Assembly: GCF_001661075.1 (NCBI RefSeq)
Contig: NZ_CP014870.1
Coordinates: 186,001 to 250,000 of the forward strand
Reading direction: 5' to 3'
Source of the DNA: Pseudomonas silesiensis
GTDB lineage: Bacteria; Pseudomonadota; Gammaproteobacteria; Pseudomonadales; Pseudomonadaceae
DNA: 64,000 nt
Part shown: positions 34,170 through 43,999 of the stretch, one piece after another
Layout: each line of letters opens with the position of its first letter
How positions within the stretch are numbered: the first letter of the stretch is position 1
Made by a program: the position numbers and the translations under genes
The notes under the pieces: generated by a model
Seen by the model: the letters and a program-made list of their open reading frames with translations, nothing else
Database searches by the model: none
What the model was told of the DNA's origin: nothing

Positions 34170-35144
34170 TCAGCTGCGTGGCACTAGCCGCCCGGGGATA
34201 TCGGGGGCCAGTTCACCGCTTTGCAGCCAGGACAATGCAATGGGCCATAGTGTGGCTTGGTATGGGCTGCGAAAAAAGGCGAAATGTCCGACTTCTTCTT
34301 CGCCAATGTCTTCGGGGGCGATTCGCAGGTGGGTGTTCGTGCTGTTGCTGAAGTATCCGAGCAGGCGTTCTATGGCCGGGATTGTGCCGTAAGGATCGTC
34401 GCTGATGCTGATGGCCAGGGTTTTGGCTGTCACTAAAGCGAAGGGTAGCCCGCCGGTTTTAGCGCTGATCGTACGACCGCTGGGGCGTGTTTCGTACTGC
34501 GCGGTGGGCGTGCTCCAGTCGCGAACCACGGCGGCGGGCGTGTCTTCCAGCCAGCCGAGGCGTTTTCCGGGGAAGTAGCCAAAGATTCTTGTGAGCAGCG
34601 GCATCACCACATGCCACTTGCCGAACATCCGCCAGCGATGAGCGGGCGCATAGTCGCGCCAGTAAGCAAATTGCGCACCCACGGTCACCAGGCGCCGGAT
34701 CAGGTGCCCAGAGGCTCCCAGGCCCGCGGCACAGCCTCCAAAGCTGTGGCCGACGACATCGATGGGCTGGCCGGGGAACTCCCGCTGAGCGCGCTTGAGC
34801 ATCGCCTCGAAATCCAGCGCACCCCAGTCGGACCATGAAGCGTCCAGATCCTTTAATGATGCAGGGCGCGATTCGCCGATGCCGCGGTAGTCATAAGTGA
34901 TGACGTCGAAGCCATTGGCGAACAGATAGTCGGCAAAGCGCGAGTAATGTCGGCAGCGAACCGAGGTGGCGGCGTTGATGATGACGATCGGGCGCGCGAT
35001 GTCCTGAGGGGCGTGCCGCCAAGTAAAGCCGCCGAGGATGAACCCGTCTGCGGCAGGCTCCCTGAACGCTTCGCCAGCAATGGCGGTGTGCGGCGACAAC
35101 ACGATTTGAGAGGGCGCCAGCGGTGGCATGTCCTGCAAGTTCAT
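34170..35144 (-). CDS. alpha/beta-fold hydrolase
   Basis: The 324-residue protein has the nucleophile elbow GHSFGG (in IDVVGHSFGGCAAG) and an oxyanion-side motif near IIINAATSVRCRHY. The C-terminal His is probably in VGHFAFFR. A signal peptide is not evident. ATG 35144 begins the homologous part; a TTG at 35174 would lengthen it by 10 residues. It may be an esterase or lipase-like enzyme acting on an unknown substrate. Confidence 0.78.
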   Translation of the reverse strand: MNLQDMPPLAPSQIVLSPHTAIAGEAFREPAADGFILGGFTWRHAPQDIARPIVIINAATSVRCRHYSRFADYLFANGFDVITYDYRGIGESRPASLKDLDASWSDWGALDFEAMLKRAQREFPGQPIDVVGHSFGGCAAGLGASGHLIRRLVTVGAQFAYWRDYAPAHRWRMFGKWHVVMPLLTRIFGYFPGKRLGWLEDTPAAVVRDWSTPTAQYETRPSGRTISAKTGGLPFALVTAKTLAISISDDPYGTIPAIERLLGYFSNSTNTHLRIAPEDIGEEEVGHFAFFRSPYQATLWPIALSWLQSGELAPDIPGRLVPRS

Positions 35145-35192
35145 CGGCTTCGGACCTTTGCGGGTGGCTGCCAACGATAGTCCTCGCGCAGC

Positions 35193-36272
35193 TTATGGAC
35201 AATCCATCCGTGTCGAGCCGGGTGCCTGATCGAGCAGTCGCTCTTCAATGGCTGCCCGCTCCCGATCCAGTTCCGCACGCAGCTCTTCTTCGCTCGGCAG
35301 CACTAGCTTGTACTTGCTCGCGAACAGTTGTTCGTTGCCTTCCAGCACTGAATAACGCACCACCGACTCGTCTTTTTGCGCGCAGAGAATGATGCCGACG
35401 GTAGGGCCATCCTCCGCTCCTCGTTTCAGGTCGTCGTACATTCGCACATACATGTCCATCTGGCCGACATCCTGGTGAGTCAGCTCGCCGCGCTTGAGAT
35501 CGAAGATAACGAAGCACTTGAGCAGGTAGTTGTAGAACACAAGGTCGATGTAGAAATCTTTGCTGTCAGTGCTGATGCGTTGTTGGCGGGCGATGAAGGC
35601 AAAGCCTTTGCCCAGCTCGAGAAGGAAGGCCTGGAGCTGATGGATCAATGCCTGTTCGAGATGGGTTTCCTGGGTCAAGCCCGCGTTGGGCATTCCAAGA
35701 AACTCGAGTATTACCGGGTCTCTGATAAAATCACGTGGGTGTGCCTTCATGTTCTGGATGTGGGTGGCGGCTTCGTGTTCGACGGCAGGTCGGTCGCGGC
35801 TTGTCAGCAGGCGCTCGTAGTAGAGGGTGTTGATCTGGCGTTCGAGGGCGCGAGACGACCAGTTTTGGATGGCTGATTCATTCATGTACCAATGGCGGGC
35901 GTGTTCGCTATCGACGCGCAGCAATCGGCGATAGTGAGTCCAGCTCAATTCGGAACGCACTGCGTTCCAAATCGGGAAGGTCTGATAAAAATCGCGCATA
36001 TACCGCAGGTTTCGCTCATCAAATCCTTTTCCGAAATCGGTGGTAAGAACTTTCGCCAGTGTTGGTAGCAATCGCTTGCCGTATGCCGCCCGCCGAGCCC
36101 CCTCCTGCTCGAACTCCACGATATGCCTGCCGATCTGCCAGCAGGTTTGCACCTGGACCGTATCGACCGCTCGCAGCACCTTCTGACGTGCATCGCGGAT
36201 CAATTCGCCAAGATTGCCAAGTAGCGAGGCGAGTTGGGGGTCTTGAGTGTTATCGGGCCTGAGTGCGCTCAT
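35193..36272 (-). CDS. YhcG-family PDDEXK nuclease (DUF1016)
   Basis: The 359-residue protein has the DUF1016 N-terminal helical domain (about 15-170) and a C-terminal PDDEXK nuclease fold with Asp in FYIDLVFYN and the D-x-K pair in VIFDLKRGEL. YhcG proteins are often encoded in defence islands or beside restriction genes; none is adjacent here. ATG 36272 with GGAAGA upstream gives the expected length, while the frame extends upstream without homology. Confidence 0.85.
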   Translation of the reverse strand: MSALRPDNTQDPQLASLLGNLGELIRDARQKVLRAVDTVQVQTCWQIGRHIVEFEQEGARRAAYGKRLLPTLAKVLTTDFGKGFDERNLRYMRDFYQTFPIWNAVRSELSWTHYRRLLRVDSEHARHWYMNESAIQNWSSRALERQINTLYYERLLTSRDRPAVEHEAATHIQNMKAHPRDFIRDPVILEFLGMPNAGLTQETHLEQALIHQLQAFLLELGKGFAFIARQQRISTDSKDFYIDLVFYNYLLKCFVIFDLKRGELTHQDVGQMDMYVRMYDDLKRGAEDGPTVGIILCAQKDESVVRYSVLEGNEQLFASKYKLVLPSEEELRAELDRERAAIEERLLDQAPGSTRMDCP

Positions 36273-36667
36273 GAAGTCTTCCGCAAATGGATGAACAGGC
36301 AGAAGAGGATTGCAGAGGCGGGTAGGTCGACGATGTCGGGCGCGGCTGATAATCGGGAAGGAAAACCCGATGTGTACTGCAGGATCGCTCCGAAGGCAGT
36401 CCCTGCTTAAGCAATACAGCCTGTAGTCCATTTCGTAGTGTGCTCAAGGCGGAGCGGCGTGACACAGCGGATGTTGGCAGCGGTGGCGCGCGCAATCTGG
36501 TTTTTCACTGGAGCGATGGTGAATAGCTGCGTTGTTGAGACAAAGCGATTTCGTTGGCGCTCAAATCCGCAAACAGCAGGCTGTTTGCGGAGTGCCGCGG
36601 GCTAGGGTTTGCGGTTTGCCTAAGCGCGATGGATGGTTTGCTGAAGAAACACCTTGGGGAGGATGAG
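36273..36667. other. intergenic region, 395 bases
   Basis: It lies between the YhcG-type gene start and the lipoprotein gene stop. A small hairpin ATCGGG/CCCGAT is seen at 36352-36371. I see no supported gene. Confidence 0.6.
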
Positions 36668-37105
36668 TCAGCGGATGCTGCGGATGTTGCCTTTGTTGCC
36701 TTTTACGGTGACGGAAACTTTTTTGAAGATGAAGTAGTTTTCTTCGTTCACTTCATAGCGAGGGGCGACGATCAGGTCGGCGCCGGAAGATTTGACCGCT
36801 TTGTAGGCCGCTGCCGATTTGACTGCGCTGACGGGATCCAGGCCAAGGCTACCCAAGCCACCGCTCTCGCCGCCATAGCTGACGCCATCGGCGAACTGGG
36901 AATCACCGCCAAACTTTAGGAAGCCGAACAGGACGTTGACCGAAGACTGGCCGGAGATGGCGTCACCGACAGCGATGTCCGCTTTCAGGTCTGCTTTGAC
37001 GGTACTGTCGATCGGCGAGGATGGCTGGCTGTTGTTGTAGCTGACGCAGCCGCTGGCTGTGGCAATGATGGTCGACAGAGCGAGGAACTTCAAAAGCGTA
37101 TTCAA
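36668..37105 (-). CDS. lipoprotein of unknown function
   Basis: The start is a TTG at 37105 preceded by AAGGAA at correct spacing; the upstream ATG frame does not look like a signal peptide. Initiating at TTG gives 145 residues with a lipobox TASGC ending at residue 20 (MNTLLKFLALSTIIATASGC), so the protein is probably acylated. The C-terminal part contains GADLIVAPRYEVNEE. I do not recognise a family with a known role. Val at position +2 predicts the outer membrane. Confidence 0.7.
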   Translation of the reverse strand: MNTLLKFLALSTIIATASGCVSYNNSQPSSPIDSTVKADLKADIAVGDAISGQSSVNVLFGFLKFGGDSQFADGVSYGGESGGLGSLGLDPVSAVKSAAAYKAVKSSGADLIVAPRYEVNEENYFIFKKVSVTVKGNKGNIRSIR

Positions 37106-37465
37106 GAACTGTTTCCTTACTTTGAAATGCAGGCAAATTTGCTGCTGCATTAGTTTCGCTTTGTAAGGGCGGACACTCCATGAGACACATCCTGAAGCGA
37201 TGTATGAAGGCTTGGATACGACTGGAAGGAAAAGGACGTGGCGGATGTAGGAATATTCAGTGGTGCCAGGGCTTGCTTAATCCCGGGCATAAAAAAACCC
37301 TGAATCTTGCGATTCAGGGTTTTCGGTATTTGGTGTCAGAGGCGGATACAACCCGTTGGTTGCAGGGCTAGTAATTTGGCGTCTCACCCCGTAAAGCTCG
37401 TTCAGCAGGCAGGCTTTCTCAAGGAGACGGAGGTTGTGCGTGCGCTGGTCACCGCCACCCGGTGA
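37106..37465. other. left boundary region of the tRNA-Phe islet
   Basis: This 360-base gap holds the lipoprotein promoter side, then the left 57-bp direct repeat (37279-37335) and a short stretch resembling a decayed tRNA-Phe 3' end. No gene is seen. Confidence 0.65.
37279..37335. repeat. left direct repeat (attL-like)
   Basis: 57 bases identical to 40219-40275, containing a duplicate of the tRNA-Phe terminator hairpin (CCCTGAATC..GATTCAGGG). Confidence 0.9.
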
Positions 37466-38257
37466 TCATAACGAAGCCAAAGAGTGAATAACCGCAACAC
37501 GCAATGGGTTGGTTTCCACGCTCAGCAGCTTGATGGCCAAAGCGCAGCAGACCACGATCAACATGGGTTTAATCAACCGTGGACCGACCCGAACAGCGGC
37601 TCGTGCCCCCAATTGAGCGCCGATGAAGGCTGCTAACGCCATGGCTATGGCAATCGGCCAGATAATCACACCTTTGGTAATGAAGACCGACAGAGAGCCC
37701 AGATTGCATGAGGCATTGGCAAGTTTGGTAAAGCTCATGGCCCGCATCATGCCGAGGCCGCAGAGAAGGACAAACCCGACAATAAAGAAGGAGCCTACAC
37801 CGGGGCCAAATATACCGTCGTAAAAGCCCAGGATGGGGGCCACGGTAAACGAAAAAAGCATGATACCGATTTTCTTGCGCCGATCTTCATTGGCCAGCTT
37901 TGGAGAGAACGCAAAATAGATGGCCACCAGAATCAGCATAATGGGCACGCAAACTTCCAGATAGCGCTTATCAATAGAACTGACCAGCAAGGCACCACTG
38001 GCGCCGCCAATAAATCCGCAGATAACCAGGAATCGGCCTTCGCGCCACTCGATCAGTCCTTTGCGAGCAAAGGTTACAGTTGCCGAAATAGTTGCCGAAG
38101 CGGCCTGGAACTTGTTCGTTGCAATCGCACTGATGGGGTCTACCCCAGCCAAAAACAGTGCAGGCAAGGTTATCAGTCCACCACCACCTGCAATCGCATC
38201 AAAGAAACCGGCGCAAAATGCGACGAGCGCCAACATGCCAATTACATCCCAAGACAT
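37466..38257 (-). CDS. TauE/SafE-family (TSUP) membrane transporter
   Basis: The 263-residue protein has about eight hydrophobic segments and the TSUP pattern near the N-terminus (AGFFDAIAGGGGLITLPAL) and again in the second half (GFYDGIFGPGVGSF). Members move sulfonates, sulfite or organic acids, often as exporters. ATG 38257 has GAGGGA upstream. It starts 77 bases after the oxygenase stop on the same strand and is probably co-transcribed. Inside the islet it is a plausible exporter of the oxygenase product or importer of its substrate; that is inference. Confidence 0.85.
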   Translation of the reverse strand: MSWDVIGMLALVAFCAGFFDAIAGGGGLITLPALFLAGVDPISAIATNKFQAASATISATVTFARKGLIEWREGRFLVICGFIGGASGALLVSSIDKRYLEVCVPIMLILVAIYFAFSPKLANEDRRKKIGIMLFSFTVAPILGFYDGIFGPGVGSFFIVGFVLLCGLGMMRAMSFTKLANASCNLGSLSVFITKGVIIWPIAIAMALAAFIGAQLGARAAVRVGPRLIKPMLIVVCCALAIKLLSVETNPLRVAVIHSLASL

Positions 38258-38334
38258 CCAATTCCCTCATTTGTAATTATTGGGCAGTTCATCCACATGA
38301 CTGTCCATCCAACTGTCTGAATGTGTAACAAAAA

Positions 38335-39426
38335 TCAGCCCTGCAGCCGCAAGGGGTCCTCTGAAATAACAATAGGAGAAGAAAATTTCGACAGCCCAAA
38401 AATGCGAACCAGAACACGTCTGTTGTCTTTGATGACATCGCGGCAGTGCAAGGCCCGGATGTTATTGATAACCATCGCCGACTCTTGCGTCAGCGTGTAC
38501 TCGACTGGAGTTGCCTCGCCTACACCCTGGCAAAGGGCGGCGTATGCCGTTTTGACAAAATTCGAGGCGTTGTCGTTGACCGAAAAACGGTATGAATTGA
38601 AGCGGGCCGCGAAACCGACCTTGTCATCGAACTCCAGAATCGAAACATTACGACCATCCTCTCCCTTGCCACTGACGAAGGAGTCACTGCGGGTGAACTG
38701 AAAATTCCCTGTGGTCAGCGCGAGGCAGTTGGTTACTCCGATTTTTTGCAGTACGGGTGGAAGCGGAATTACGGAGGTCGGTTCCAGGCTTGGGTTCCAC
38801 AGGGCCGAGAGTATAAGCGACGATGGTGAGGGGGAGTGCCCGTCTTGCGCGTTTACGGCGCACCAGTAAGGCGCTTCGGTATGTGGGCCGAGCGCCAGGC
38901 CGGAGTGGGAGCTCAGTTCCTTGATGTCCGGCTCGGCAGGGATTTTGGTCAGTCCGCCACCCTTGAAGTTTGCCACCAGTCGAACCAGTTTTCCTTCGTT
39001 GTCCATGTCGTAAGCAAAGGAGCTGTTATCCACCAGCTTCAACAAAATTTGATTGCGGGCGGCTAGGCAAAGGACATCATGTCGACTTTCCAGGGATGCC
39101 AGGTCCGGAAGTTCATCGGGTGGACGGGTATCGGTGATCTTTTGTAATCCATCAAAAATCAGTAGAGAAACAAGACCATCGGAATAAGCGCCAAGCAGTT
39201 CGCATTGATCCTTCGAGAATGAGAATTTTAACTCTGTGGCGGCCAGATAAGCTTTGGACTTGGCTCCCGAGGCTTGCGGTCCGCCAATGGCAGCCAGTTC
39301 TTCAGAGTATCTGTGAAGCAATTTTGATTGTTGAGTATCAAAGCTGAATGTTCTGACTTCCTGTTCAGCAAAAGACTCGGCGGTTTCGATACGTTGTTTA
39401 ATTGCTTCCATCATTGTGATGTTCAT
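38335..39426 (-). CDS. clavaminate-synthase-like Fe(II)/2-oxoglutarate-dependent oxygenase
   Basis: The 363-residue protein carries the non-haem iron facial triad: His182-Thr-Glu184 in LGPHTEAPYW, and distal His327 in RALHCRD. Arg341, 14 residues after His327, matches the 2-oxoglutarate-binding Arg of clavaminate synthase and asparagine oxygenase. Similarity outside these motifs is low. It should hydroxylate a small molecule, perhaps an amino acid. The ATG at 39426 has GGGG about 10 bases upstream. It heads a two-gene unit with the TSUP transporter, in a region with lower GC than the core genes. Confidence 0.72.
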   Translation of the reverse strand: MNITMMEAIKQRIETAESFAEQEVRTFSFDTQQSKLLHRYSEELAAIGGPQASGAKSKAYLAATELKFSFSKDQCELLGAYSDGLVSLLIFDGLQKITDTRPPDELPDLASLESRHDVLCLAARNQILLKLVDNSSFAYDMDNEGKLVRLVANFKGGGLTKIPAEPDIKELSSHSGLALGPHTEAPYWCAVNAQDGHSPSPSSLILSALWNPSLEPTSVIPLPPVLQKIGVTNCLALTTGNFQFTRSDSFVSGKGEDGRNVSILEFDDKVGFAARFNSYRFSVNDNASNFVKTAYAALCQGVGEATPVEYTLTQESAMVINNIRALHCRDVIKDNRRVLVRIFGLSKFSSPIVISEDPLRLQG

Positions 39427-40218
39427 GTTGTATCGGCCCCTTATTTTTTTAATGAGGGCGGTTGGCTGTTTCGATAATGCATCTCGCTTCGAGAGGAAGC
39501 ACTGGACCGCTGTCGAATGGGTAGAGGATTAAATATTTTAGGTGTGCGCAGGGAGCTGTAACGCGACAGTCCAAGCGTCGTTGAATGCCCAGTAATGTTT
39601 GGTACCGATATTTTGGCGACTTGAAACAACAGTGGAGGCTCTTTACTTAAAGCTTGTCCTTCATCAACTACTATTATGGGTGTGATTTAAATCTCCCTGA
39701 AGTCCGATCTATAATAGATAGACGATTTACTAAAAAGCCGGGAGAGCCTATCATCAAAATAACGGGCGGCAAATTTTTGGTTGTTTCATAAAAATACAAC
39801 CGTGATGATTTTATTGAAGAAGAGAATCTATTGATATCCCTTCCAGAAGACTTGTGTGCAGGGCGATCCGAGCGCTAACCAAGATGCCTCTTAAATACTT
39901 CCTGAGGGTTGGACGAAGCGCTTGGGAGATTGCAGGCCGCTTTCCATAACCAGTCCCTGCCATGCTCTCCAGCGTTTCCAGGCCTCTCAAACGCTGGGCA
40001 CATACCCAATATCCTTGAGTGCATCCCATAACATGCGCTTGCGATCGGAATCCATGATCACCGTGGCGTAGCAGTGCCCCTTATGCAGCGCGAACCCGTC
40101 CAAGACCAGGCGCCTGCCTCACGAAGGTCGAAGGTGGCCGCGTTTCGCTCCAGCCGTCGTTTGTCGACGATCCATGATCGACTGCATCGAAGATGGCAGC
40201 CGGAATCGAGCCGGATCA
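39427..40218. other. AT-rich right part of the islet
   Basis: About 800 bases without an intact gene. The first 400 bases, rich in A and T, should hold the oxygenase promoter; bases about 39890-40120 carry a transposase remnant. Confidence 0.65.
39888..40122 (-). pseudogene. remnant of an ISL3-type transposase
   Basis: On the minus strand the frame reads VLDGFALHKGHCYATVIMDS, closely resembling the DEFALHKGHRYATVI motif around the first catalytic Asp of ISL3-family transposases. A second piece, AWKRWRAWQGLVMESGLQSP, resembles the C-terminal part. The middle is missing, stops interrupt the frame, and the DEF Glu is replaced by Gly. Confidence 0.55.
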
Positions 40219-40275
40219 AATCCCGGGCATAAAAAAACCCTGAATCTTGCGATTCAGGGTTTTCGGTATTTGGTG
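40219..40275. repeat. right direct repeat (attR-like)
   Basis: 57 bases identical to 37279-37335, joining directly to the 3' end of tRNA-Phe. Confidence 0.9.
40231..40262 (-). terminator. terminator of tRNA-Phe
   Basis: On the minus strand AAAACCCTGAATC, loop, GATTCAGGGTTTTTTT is a standard terminator 10 bases after the tRNA. A duplicate lies in the left repeat. Confidence 0.85.
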
Positions 40276-40346
40276 CCCAGAGACGGAATCGAACCGCCGA
40301 CACGGGGATTTTCAATCCCCTGCTCTACCGACTGAGCTATCTGGGC
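40271..40346 (-). tRNA. tRNA-Phe (anticodon GAA)
   Basis: The minus strand folds as GCCCAGA acceptor, AGCTCAGTCGGTAGAGC D-arm, anticodon stem GGGGA/TCCCC with loop TTGAAAA (anticodon GAA), T-loop GGTTCGATTCC, and encoded CCA. Confidence 0.95.
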
Positions 40347-40449
40347 AACGGGGCGCATTAAACGGGTTTTTCAGGGGGTCGTCAAGCAAGTTTTCATAAA
40401 AAATTTAATTATTACCGTCGCTTACGATCCGACCCCCGAGAAATCAGGG

Positions 40450-40722
40450 TTATTCGGCCGGTGGAACGTAGCCGTCAGCCTTGGCGTAATCCTCGCCGGA
40501 AAAGAACTTGTCCATCTCGCCCTGGAGATATTTGCGGTCTTCGGCGTTCATCATGTTCAGGCGTTTTTCGTTGATCAGCAGGGTCTGGTGTTTTTGCCAG
40601 TCGGCCCAGGCCTTGGCCGAGACGTGGTCAAAAATGTCCTGGCCTTTGGCGCCCGGGAATGGAGCGCGCTCCAGGGCGGGCAATTCTTCTTTGTACTTGC
40701 GGCACATGATGGTGCGGGTCAT
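40450..40722 (-). CDS. yggX: Fe(II)-trafficking/oxidative-damage protection protein YggX
   Basis: The 90-residue protein starts with the YggX signature [17 protein letters not shown], including the conserved Cys7, and has the usual length. It protects iron-sulfur proteins from oxidative damage. It overlaps the mutY stop by 4 bases; MutY is itself a [4Fe-4S] enzyme, and this pairing is widespread in gammaproteobacteria. Confidence 0.93.
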   Translation of the reverse strand: MTRTIMCRKYKEELPALERAPFPGAKGQDIFDHVSAKAWADWQKHQTLLINEKRLNMMNAEDRKYLQGEMDKFFSGEDYAKADGYVPPAE

Positions 40723-41786
40723 GACGACTCTCCTGCGTTCAATACGGCGGCCGCGCGTTCGAGCAAGGTTTTGACCGGGGCGGCAAGGCCCAGGCGCGGC
40801 GGGGTGGCGAGGTTATACCAGAGCCAGTCGGCCTCGGCCACGTGATGGCCGGCCTCCTGGACCTGAACTAGCCAGGGTTCGATAGCCAGTTGGAAATGGC
40901 TGAAGGTGTGTATCAGGCTCGGCAATGCCTGTTGGCTGCCCAGTGCCAGCGAGTGCTGCGATGCCAGATGTTGCAGGTCGTCGAGGTCGTCGAGTTCCGG
41001 CAGGCTCCAGAGGCCGCCCCACAGGCCCGTGGAAGGGCGCCGGTAAAGCAGGATCGCGCCTTCGCCGTTGGCGAGCATCGGCATCAGCGTGCGCTTCTGT
41101 GGGATGGCCTTGCGCGGCTTCGGGATCGGGTAGCGGGTCTCGAGGCCGAGCATGTGCGCTTCGCAACCCTTTTCCAGCGGGCAGAGCAGGCAACTCGGCT
41201 TGCTGCGGGTGCAGAGCGTGGCGCCCAGATCCATCATCGCCTGGGTGTAGGCATTGACCCGATCATGGGGTGTAAAGCGCTCGGCATTGGCCCACAGCTG
41301 TTTCGAGACCTTGGGCTCGCCCGGATAACCCTCTTGCGCGGTAAAGCGCGCCAGCACCCGTTTGACGTTGCCGTCGAGGATCGGCGCCCGCAGGCCCATG
41401 CTCAGGCTGGCGATGGCGCCCGCCGTGGACAGGCCGATGCCCGGCAGGTCCGTCAGTTTTTCCACGTCCCGGGGAAACTCGCCGCCATAGTCGGCGACAA
41501 CGATCTTCGCGGTCTTCTGCAAGTTGCGCGCGCGGGTGTAGTACCCGAGCCCGGTCCACAGGTGCAGTACTTCGTCCTCCGGTGCGGCGGCCAGGGCTTC
41601 GACCGTCGGCAGCGACGCCATGAAGCGGTCGAAATAATTCAGCACCGTACTGACCTGGGTTTGCTGCAACATGATTTCCGAGACCCACACCCGATAGGGG
41701 GTGATGCCCTGTTGCCAGGGCAAATCGTGGCGGCCGTGGCGGTCGTACCAGTCCAGTACCGCCGAAGAGAACTGCTCGGCTCTCAT
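40719..41786 (-). CDS. mutY: adenine DNA glycosylase MutY
   Basis: MutY removes adenine mispaired with 8-oxoguanine. The 355-residue protein has the helix-hairpin-helix [15 protein letters not shown] with the catalytic Asp region downstream ([11 protein letters not shown]), the four-Cys iron-sulfur loop beginning [17 protein letters not shown], and a C-terminal Nudix-like domain that reads 8-oxoG. It is coupled by 4-base overlaps to the upstream AsmA gene and the downstream yggX. Confidence 0.94.
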   Translation of the reverse strand: MRAEQFSSAVLDWYDRHGRHDLPWQQGITPYRVWVSEIMLQQTQVSTVLNYFDRFMASLPTVEALAAAPEDEVLHLWTGLGYYTRARNLQKTAKIVVADYGGEFPRDVEKLTDLPGIGLSTAGAIASLSMGLRAPILDGNVKRVLARFTAQEGYPGEPKVSKQLWANAERFTPHDRVNAYTQAMMDLGATLCTRSKPSCLLCPLEKGCEAHMLGLETRYPIPKPRKAIPQKRTLMPMLANGEGAILLYRRPSTGLWGGLWSLPELDDLDDLQHLASQHSLALGSQQALPSLIHTFSHFQLAIEPWLVQVQEAGHHVAEADWLWYNLATPPRLGLAAPVKTLLERAAAVLNAGESS

Positions 41787-43999
41787 CGCTTGAACAACCC
41801 CTTCAGCGCATCTTTGAGTTCAGGACTGACCTTGTCGCCCAACTTCTCATCGATTTTTTCGCTGATTTTGTCGCCGGCCATTTTGCCCGCGACCTTGCCC
41901 ATGCGTTCATTGTCGAGGCGACAAGCCTTGGCACCCAACTCCAGTGGGCCGCGGCAGCGCAGTGGCCATTCGATGCCGACGAATTTCTCGCCCACCTGGC
42001 AGGCCGGGTCTGGCATGTCGCTCTTGTCGCCTTCGACGATGATGCCCACGCGGTAATCCATGCCCAGCACTCGCAGGTCGACATCGCCGTCGCCGTTGAC
42101 GGTCATGCCCGGGATGCGCACTTTCAGGTCCGGGTTGCTGGCCACGCCATTACGGAAGGTCAGGTTGCCCTTGAGCTCCTGGAACGGCGTGTCCTTGCCC
42201 CGTGGCTCGCCGCTGAGGGTTTTGCGGTTGAGGGTGGCGATGCCTTTGCACAGTTGCTGTTCGAGATTGGCATTGAGCAATACGCCATTGTTGATGACGA
42301 AACTGGCGTTGCCGTTGAGGCTGTCGATCAGCGCGCTCTGACTGTTGCCGCTGCCGGTCAGGTTGCTGTTGAGCGTGACCAGGCCCTTGACTGGCGGATT
42401 TTTACCTTGGCTTTCGAGGATTTTTTCTACCGGTACCTGGTTGATGTGCGTCTGCATGTTCAGCGTAGGCACCGACTGGCGTACGTCCAGGGTGCCCTTG
42501 GCTTCGAAGTTGCCGTCGTACAGGTTGCCGCGCAGGTTTTCCAGGGTCAGCAAACCACCCAGGCCGGTGGCTTTGAGTGCAGCGTTCTGGATCGGCAGTT
42601 TGTCGAGGGTCAGCTGGCCGAAGGTCAGGTCGGCGTCCACATCGAGTTTGCTCAGGCGTTCCACCGGCAATAGCCGCGCAGTGCTCCAGGGGCCTTTGGT
42701 CGGTGATTGCGGCAGTGGAGTGCTGCCCGCACTGGCCATGGCATCGGCCTCGGTGCTGGCGACTTCGGCTTCGCGCACCTGTTTCGCGCTGTTGGCTTCG
42801 GCGGATTTTGGCGGCAAGTAACGATCAACGTTGAAGGTGTCAGCCTTGAGGCTCGCCCGCAGCGATTGTTTGGCGAAGTCCTCGACGGCGATACGACCGC
42901 TGAAGGTGCTGTCGTCGACCTTCAGGTTGATGTCGTCGAACGACACGCTGGTCGGTGTTCCGGAAAGACGGCTGGCCAACTCGACTTTGCTCAGGCTGCC
43001 TTCAGCCATGGCCGGGAGTTTCTGGCCGATGCTGTCGACGAATTTCGCCAGGTCAAACTGGGCAATCGACAGGCCGCCGCTGATTTGCGGGGTCTTGTCG
43101 AGGTCGTTGACCTTCAATTCACCCAAAGCGCGCAGTTGATTGGCAGATAGCTTGATACCGGTCCATTCGGCGACGTTGGCCGCTTTATCCAGCAGCAACT
43201 GGCCTTGGGCGGCGAAGGTAATGGTTTTGCCTTGCAATGGATCACCGGCGACTTCACCGGACAGTTTCATGTCTTCGAACTTGTAGCGTTGCAGCGCACG
43301 CTCGAAGCGCAGTTCGCCATTGAGCTCGGTACGTACTCGCAGAACCGGTTGGTTGGAGCCGAGAAACGCGGTGAGCTTGATTGGAATATTGGTCGAGTCG
43401 TGAACCGCCCCGGTGCTCAGCTGGATGCTTTCGGCGCTGAACAGCTTGCCGGTTTTTTCGTCGCTGTATTCAACGCGGGCGTTGTTGACGGTCAGGCTGT
43501 CGATGTCCAGGCGGATCGGCTGGGCCGGTTTTTCCGCTTGGGCGGTGGTCTGCGATGCTGGAGCGTCGGTGGCGGCGGGCGGTGTGGCAGATGCCGGGGC
43601 CTTGCCGATGTCTTCCCAGTTTCCGTGGCCGTCCTTGTCGCGATTAAGGCGCAGATTCAGGCCTTCGACACGCACGTCGCTCATCTGCACTTCACGACGC
43701 AACAGCGGCAGCACGCGCACCGAGAGGCCCAGCATTTTCAAGTCAGCGAACGGCTCGGTGGGCTTGGCCAGGGTTGCGACACTGGCTTCGTGCAATTCCA
43801 GGCCTAGCCAGGGGAACAGGCTCCAGCCGATATCGCCATTGAGCGTCAGCTCGATGTGGGCCTTGTCGCGGGCAATCTGGCGAATCTCGTCTTTATAGTC
43901 GTTGGGATCGAAGAGGTGGGTCAGGGCAAAGCCCAGCGCCACAATGATCAGCAACAGCCCGAGGAGTACCAGACCCAGGATTTTGCCGAACGCTTTCAT
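41783..43999 (-). CDS. AsmA-family envelope protein
   Basis: The 738-residue protein has one N-terminal membrane helix (about residues 7-28), the AsmA N-domain signature ([15 protein letters not shown], then [17 protein letters not shown]), and a long beta-rich periplasmic part ending in the AsmA C-domain ([20 protein letters not shown]). AsmA-like proteins help phospholipid movement between membranes and outer-membrane assembly. A Pro/Ala-rich linker occurs near residues 130-160. It leads the asmA-mutY-yggX operon. Confidence 0.9.
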   Translation of the reverse strand: MKAFGKILGLVLLGLLLIIVALGFALTHLFDPNDYKDEIRQIARDKAHIELTLNGDIGWSLFPWLGLELHEASVATLAKPTEPFADLKMLGLSVRVLPLLRREVQMSDVRVEGLNLRLNRDKDGHGNWEDIGKAPASATPPAATDAPASQTTAQAEKPAQPIRLDIDSLTVNNARVEYSDEKTGKLFSAESIQLSTGAVHDSTNIPIKLTAFLGSNQPVLRVRTELNGELRFERALQRYKFEDMKLSGEVAGDPLQGKTITFAAQGQLLLDKAANVAEWTGIKLSANQLRALGELKVNDLDKTPQISGGLSIAQFDLAKFVDSIGQKLPAMAEGSLSKVELASRLSGTPTSVSFDDINLKVDDSTFSGRIAVEDFAKQSLRASLKADTFNVDRYLPPKSAEANSAKQVREAEVASTEADAMASAGSTPLPQSPTKGPWSTARLLPVERLSKLDVDADLTFGQLTLDKLPIQNAALKATGLGGLLTLENLRGNLYDGNFEAKGTLDVRQSVPTLNMQTHINQVPVEKILESQGKNPPVKGLVTLNSNLTGSGNSQSALIDSLNGNASFVINNGVLLNANLEQQLCKGIATLNRKTLSGEPRGKDTPFQELKGNLTFRNGVASNPDLKVRIPGMTVNGDGDVDLRVLGMDYRVGIIVEGDKSDMPDPACQVGEKFVGIEWPLRCRGPLELGAKACRLDNERMGKVAGKMAGDKISEKIDEKLGDKVSPELKDALKGLFKR

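Larger units (their letters stand above)
37279..40275. mobile_element. small genomic islet inserted at tRNA-Phe
   Basis: Perfect 57-bp direct repeats at 37279-37335 and 40219-40275 bound about 3 kb. The right copy is the terminator and 3' end (TGGTG) of an intact tRNA-Phe; the left copy is followed by TCAGAGGCGGATACAACC, a weak echo of the tRNA sequence. This is the form left by integrase-mediated insertion at a tRNA 3' end. Contents are a TauE/SafE transporter, an Fe(II)/2-oxoglutarate oxygenase and a decayed transposase. No integrase remains. Confidence 0.75.

Noticed and set aside
35193..36272. A defence island around the YhcG-type nuclease
   Set aside because: Neighbours are a hydrolase, small unknown proteins and a lipoprotein; no restriction, abortive infection or CRISPR genes are adjacent.
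40058..40315. 85-residue ORF overlapping tRNA-Phe
   Set aside because: Runs through the tRNA and its terminator; not a protein gene.
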